In this document: positions 43,585 through 47,932 of the stretch, piece by piece
Numbering within the stretch: position 1 is the stretch's first letter
Layout: the number at the start of each line of letters is the position of its first letter
DNA from: Hofstenia miamia
Lineage: Eukaryota; Xenacoelomorpha; Acoela; Hofsteniidae
Direction: 5' to 3'
Length of the DNA stretch: 47,932 nt
Assembly: GCA_900660155.1 (NCBI GenBank)
Contig: CABFPE010000421.1
Coordinates: 533,145-581,076 of the forward strand
The notes under the pieces: model-generated
Told to the model about the DNA's origin: nothing
The model's input: the letters and a program-made list of their open reading frames with translations, nothing else
The model's database searches: none
Translations under genes and position numbers: made by a program

Positions 43585-43830
43585 TACACTAAAACCAGCA
43601 ATAACTTCGTTATCTTCGCCCTCAGTTTGACGCAACAGACCGAACATCATCATCATTGACCGATAGTCTATTTCATTCCACTAAATTTATAGCTGCAATA
43701 CCATAGATACTAGGCTAACGCATTCAAAATTTGATATCTCATTTCATTATCATCAGCTTGAATTTGATAGGCTGACCGCCATTCACATCAAATTTACAGG
43801 TAGTAATATCCACCCTGCAATTGGCACAAG
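43585..43830 (-). other. Exon-like stretches of an unidentified gene
   Basis: On the minus strand, 43680 down to about 43590 reads WNEIDYRSMMMMFGLLRQTE and GEDNEVIAGF after a TTTAG acceptor. Just upstream, after an ATTGCAG acceptor, VDITTCKFDVNGGQPIKFKL is open, and a second frame there reads EWRSAYQIQADDNEMRYQIL. Both are GC-richer than their flanks. I could not join them into one canonical gene model, and no family was recognised. Confidence 0.25.
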
Positions 43831-44674
43831 AAGATAATTGATCATAGCGCTTTTTGCAACAAAATTTGGTCGTTGAAAGATTGACATTGTAAGCTTCCAA
43901 GAAATGGTTAATTGTAAAGAATGGGTAACAATTATGTAATGAAATGTCGGTTACATTTTAAGTTTTAAGATTATAGATTTAAATTTATGCAAAAAAAGTA
44001 AGGACCACTTGGGCACTTGTGAACTCATTGCATGCATTTGAGACTTAGAAACTAGAAAATTTACTGACACTTTTCAAACGAAACAGATGATTGATGAAAT
44101 TATTACATATTCTTAAAAATTAAATTGCAATAATTGTATTAATTCTACTTGCTCGATATTTTCATTAGGTTAGTTTTGTGATATTTACTCTTACAAAAAC
44201 AAACATTTGTTTTTGTTGTTGATGATAAAGTACTGAGAAACCAGTATAAAATTTATTTGAGAATCTGTAGATTTAGCGAAGATACTGCTCTATAAGATTG
44301 CATAAATTACATATAATGTATCGTGACACTACTAGTGAACTACAGAATATGAATATTAAGACAATCAATCAGAACATAAAACAAATTAGATGCAATTTAT
44401 AATACCGCATACCATATATACGTGTATAAATATGCATTAAAAATGCAGCTAAATATAATTTGCAATATACCAATACTATTATTTCAAACTTATTTCATCT
44501 ACAATGAAAGTACAATAGGTGGTGACAATTTGAATAGAAGCGATAAAATTTGCTCAATTTGGTCAAGCGAAAACATCTTAATCAGTCCACGCTCACAAAA
44601 CTACATATAAATTTGCAAAACTCAACATGGCTCCTCACGATATCTTTCAGCCTGCATACCGACTGCCAAGGATA
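43831..44674. other. AT-rich non-coding interval
   Basis: No reading frame, repeat border or RNA structure that I can support. Confidence 0.5.
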
Positions 44675-44682
44675 TTGACGAC

Positions 44683-45136
44683 CAGTGGCGCGGTTAGGGG
44701 GGAGCAGGGGGCGGTCGGGGGCGGTCGCCCCCCCCCCTTGAGGCCAATTGCGAACATTTAAAAAAATGTTCTCCTTTCCTCAAAATTGAGAACAGTTCAC
44801 GTTAATTTAACATTATAAAGTTTTAGTGTAGTCACAAATTTTCTAGGAATGTATTTAGAAGTTTCAGAAATATTGACAGTGGAAGTTTGTTGAAATCCCA
44901 TTACATCAGTGGCGCGTTTGGGCCAGTTGCGAACACTTAAGAAAAATGTTCTCTTTTCCTCAAAATTGAAAAGAGTTCACTTTAATTCAAGATGTTATCA
45001 ATCGATTTGCTGCTAAAAACCGACGATTGCATTTTGTATAAGCTTATTTTTGTTAAAAAAACATTTTTTACAATTTTTTTTGTAAAAATGGGTGTCAGCC
45101 CCCCTCCCCGTTTTAAAAATCCTAAACGCGCCACTG
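44683..45136. mobile_element. hAT-type MITE, 454 bp, partly duplicated inside
   Basis: The ends are inverted: CAGTGGCGCGGTTAGG at the left and CCTAAACGCGCCACTG at the right. They are flanked by an 8-bp duplication with one mismatch (TTGACGAC at 44675-44682, TTGGCGAC at 45137-45144). CAGTGGCGCGTTT recurs inside at 44907 in direct orientation, followed by the same CCARTTGCGAACAYTTAA block as the left copy at about 44743. The element therefore looks like two units fused head to tail. G- and C-homopolymer tracts lie next to both ends. No coding capacity. Confidence 0.85.
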
Positions 45137-45144
45137 TTGGCGAC

Positions 45145-46456
45145 TGAACACAGTACCTTAGCAAAGTATATTGCACGTTCCATTATCTGGGCCTATGACA
45201 AAACTAAATCACAACCATCGGCGAAGACCAACAGTCATAGATGTTGGTCTACAGAGCATACCATCATTGAATCGAATCCTAGGAAATGAACAAGATATTA
45301 CTGACGGATATGTGGTAAATAAAGGTATCAAGCGAAAACTAATAACTGGAAATAAATTTATTTAGCTAGATAAGCTGTTGTACAACTTACTCTTATCTGT
45401 GAAGGCAAGCAAGGTAGACATTATTGGGTATTTTCTCAGCAAGCAAGAACGTACTCTCACCAATGATCCGGGAATTGAGAATGTTGTTTCTAGTGATTTG
45501 ATTTTTATCCAAATTTCTAAGTTGCCATAACATATTTCAAAAAGATCAATGGAAAGGCTGAAGCCCTTAATGAGTGCAGTTGGTTTGAGTGTTGAAATCG
45601 ATAACTAAGTGGTCCAAAAGAGCACTTTGTGTTGGTCGGTGTTTCAACGACATGAGAAAAGTTGCCTTTAATTGGTATTGATAAGCATGCTAAACGCAGA
45701 GTATTTTTTCTCTCTTCCCCTCGTAAAAGAAGGCCTGGATGGACACAAATTGCAATCTGAAAAGTGTAACTTTGAGCTAAACAATATCAACTTCAACATA
45801 GTCTCTGTAAACTTCACATTCAATTGCCAGCCAATGGATATGGGAGCTTAAACGAGTCAAAAAGAAAATTACAAAACAGAACTTGAAATTCGACAACAAT
45901 TGATTGTTAGGAAGTGCTTCAAGTAAATAGAATTCCATGTGTTTGCATAGAACCGATGTATTTGATGTTGAAAGACAAAAATAGCTGCTTGAGAATATTT
46001 ATTTTAATGCATTCAAAGTAGTCCGGTGCAACAGAAAAGAAGAGCATGCTTTTACAATTCAAATTAATGACAAAAATGAGCACAACAGCATGCGGTAGAC
46101 CTCGATTTTTGAATACTTTAGACTAGTTCTTTCGTGTGCATAAACATGCTGGCATATTCTGTTGTACATAAAATTTCACTTCAACTTAGTCAAGTAAGAA
46201 ACCGGTTTTTGCCACAGATAACTGTGTGGCCAAAAACTGATACCATACATTAAGACTTGACTCTATGTGGCTAATTATAACTAAGAAAAATGACAAATAT
46301 ATAAAACTGATGTAAATGATTTTATAATTACAAAGCAATCAAAAGATTTAGTTATTATTAAAAAATTATTCAAACAGACATATCAGGCGAGAGAAATAAC
46401 AGTTAATATAAAATTAAACTTATATATGTTAATACAATATTCCATTAATTCATTAA
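45145..46456. other. Region with decayed coding-like sequence
   Basis: On the plus strand about 45171-45365 is open, with HRRRPTVIDVGLQSIPSLNR and DITDGYVVNKGIKRKLITGN. A stop and further protein-like words follow to about 45520. It might be an old gene or transposon remnant. No family recognised. The rest appears non-coding. Confidence 0.25.
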
Positions 46457-47432
46457 CCCATATATTACCAAATTTGAAATTTTTCTCCAATTTTTTCAAA
46501 ATCATTAGCATAATCTAACATTATAAATATTTTCGATTGTTCTTAAGGCCACGGGCCAAAATGTTCAGTCCCGGCAGGTCAACTATTATTTCAAGCTCGT
46601 TACGGACTGTCTTGGAACTTCTGGAACCTGTTTTCGGCATGTCAATATTTATTAATCCATTTCAACACATCGATTGTGTCCTGTAATTGTTAATTATTTT
46701 CTCATTAATGGAAGGAATATACAATTCTGCTTGCAGATCTTTTTTACCTACCCATTTTATTAAAAAATAAATTGCAGTGATAGGCGTAAAATTCATTTAT
46801 GTTTTCAAGCTTGTTACAATTCATTTTTTTGTCCATAATTTCCTAAATCTTGGGCTTGGCCTGTGTTAATCTCTGCTTGTAACACTTATAACAATAATGT
46901 GAAGCAGCTGAGACAGCCGAAGCGATTTTAAGCTTGATGCACACACTCATTGGTCTGTACATGGCTTTGTAAATGAGTTGTTCGTAAAATGTGTCATGTA
47001 AAATGAAATCATTTTTAGAAAATCTTATAATCTTATGTAGATTTAAAGCCCAAGCGGTCGTATATGACGGCAAGATAATTTTTGGCATGTTGACAACAGT
47101 TTCAACAATTTAGTCCATTTAGTTTTGATTTAATTATTGATGATTTATTACTTATGCTTGGATAAGTTTATTAAAGCAAAATTTATTTCTAATTTCAATC
47201 AAATAGCCTCATAAAAATATAATATTTGCCCTTGCTTGCAACAGAATTTTTGTTTACTAAATTAACTGTCCAACAGAAAAACAAAACTAAAACATATAAA
47301 TTATTGTTGTGAGTTTATCAGGGAATGGATCATATTAGAATAAACGAAGAAGCAAATTCATATCAATGTATACTAAAATGTAAATGCACCTTTTAAATAG
47401 CGGTCGTATATGACCTCGCGGTCTGAAATGGG
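46457..47432 (-). mobile_element. Possible piggyBac-like remnant
   Basis: The left border reads TTAACCCATATATTACC. The right border, read inward, is TTACCCATTTCAGACCGCG and then AGGTCATATACGACCGC. PiggyBac-type elements insert at TTAA, start with CCC, and often carry a palindrome-like GGTCATATATGACC near the end. The 15-mer GCGGTCGTATATGAC occurs at 47400-47414 and again at 47054-47068. The right TTAA is mutated to TAAA, and the two ends match only over CCCAT. A minus-strand frame at 46843-47088 and another starting at an ATG at 46640 (MPKTGSRSSKTVRNELEII) are open, but no transposase motif was recognised. Confidence 0.3.
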
Positions 47433-47741
47433 TAAATAAGTAATGAACATATATGTTCGCTATTCAAAAATCATTTTTGTTAAATGCTATTACAGTTGTT
47501 TACTTAAAACCTTTGACTGAAGAACATATGGAAGGTATTGTTCTGCAAATTGACCAAATACACATCAAATGAAAATTCTCAAAAATCCGTTATTGTTATT
47601 TATTTTAAGCACAATTGTACAAAAAATGAATTTGGCGAGAAATCAGTTATTTTTTACTAAAGGAAAAAAGAGCAATCGTCGAGTCGAAAATAGCACACAA
47701 ACAGGAATTAATAGAAAGAACACCTAAATACAGGGTTGTCT

Positions 47742-47932
47742 AAAGGTGTGTTCCCACTATCGACTTTTATCGTCTGTCAAGAAATCGGTGATAAAAGTCG
47801 ATACTGTGAACACTCTATCTGCTTTTTTATCGGCTGATAAAAGTCGATAGTCTGAACGCTCCATCCGATTTTTTGGCAAAACAGCCAAATTACTGTCATC
47901 TGATAATTTATCAGCTGATAAAAGTCGATAGT
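47742..47932. mobile_element. Left part of the iterated TGATAAAAGTCGATAGT TIR element (cut by window end)
   Basis: It begins AAGGTGTGTTCCCACTATCG, the inverse of the right end at 16737-16767. Inside, GGTGATAAAAGTCGATACTG, GGCTGATAAAAGTCGATAGT and GCTGATAAAAGTCGATAGT follow, each but the last continuing into a TGAAC(A/G)C sequence. The first copy is inverted and the later ones direct, so the DNA can fold into several alternative hairpins. No coding sequence. Confidence 0.7.

Noticed and set aside
1..47932. tRNA, rRNA, CRISPR or bacterial operon features
   Set aside because: I saw no cloverleaf with B-box consensus, no rRNA core sequence and no regular repeat-spacer array. The splice sites and gene content are eukaryotic.

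Overview
This is nuclear DNA from an animal. It is AT-rich, dense in transposable-element debris, and contains genes with spliceosomal introns. Three genes have clear animal orthologues, all on the minus strand: a RalGPS-type Ras-family GEF, a PHPT1/Janus phosphohistidine phosphatase, and the beta subunit of F-actin capping protein (CAPZB), which I reassembled from eight exons. A fourth minus-strand gene, an uninterrupted 1122-codon ORF, encodes a long single-alpha-helix protein I could not identify. Very short introns (42, 42 and 39 nt, plus an apparent 27-nt one), intronless genes and AT richness suggest a reduced invertebrate genome. An orthonectid-like spiralian would fit, but that is inference only.

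Layout. 1-6.1 kb: three degenerate LINEs, two of them tail to tail with different microsatellite tails. 6.1-9.8 kb: RALGPS, then PHPT1. 10-15.3 kb: a LINE fragment, an hAT transposase remnant, a complete 1.3-kb hAT element with its 8-bp target-site duplication, and the GIY-YIG end of a Penelope-like element. 15,396-16,395: a scaffold gap of exactly 1000 N. 16.4-24.8 kb: an iterated TIR repeat, then CAPZB, whose 6.2-kb fourth intron holds LINE tails, an hAT N-terminal remnant, an unidentified ORF and a 1240-bp mariner. 25.2-29.2 kb: a nearly full-length two-ORF LINE. 30.1-33.1 kb: a Penelope-like element, a hairpin MITE and two LINE fragments in opposite orientation. 34.9-38.2 kb: the 1122-aa gene. 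38.2-47.9 kb: mostly non-coding, with a few exon-like stretches, an hAT-type dimeric MITE, a possible piggyBac-like remnant, and a second copy of the iterated TIR repeat running off the window end.

How it fits together. The host genes are unrelated housekeeping or signalling genes: actin capping, Ral activation, phosphohistidine removal and an unknown scaffold. They share a strand but not an evident pathway. The most notable material is the splicing of CAPZB, where one joint needs removal of a 27-nt segment without a GT donor to restore a 276-residue full-length protein, and the repeat built around TGATAAAAGTCGATAGT, which occurs at both ends of the window. Transposon coding regions all carry stops, frameshifts or lost catalytic residues.
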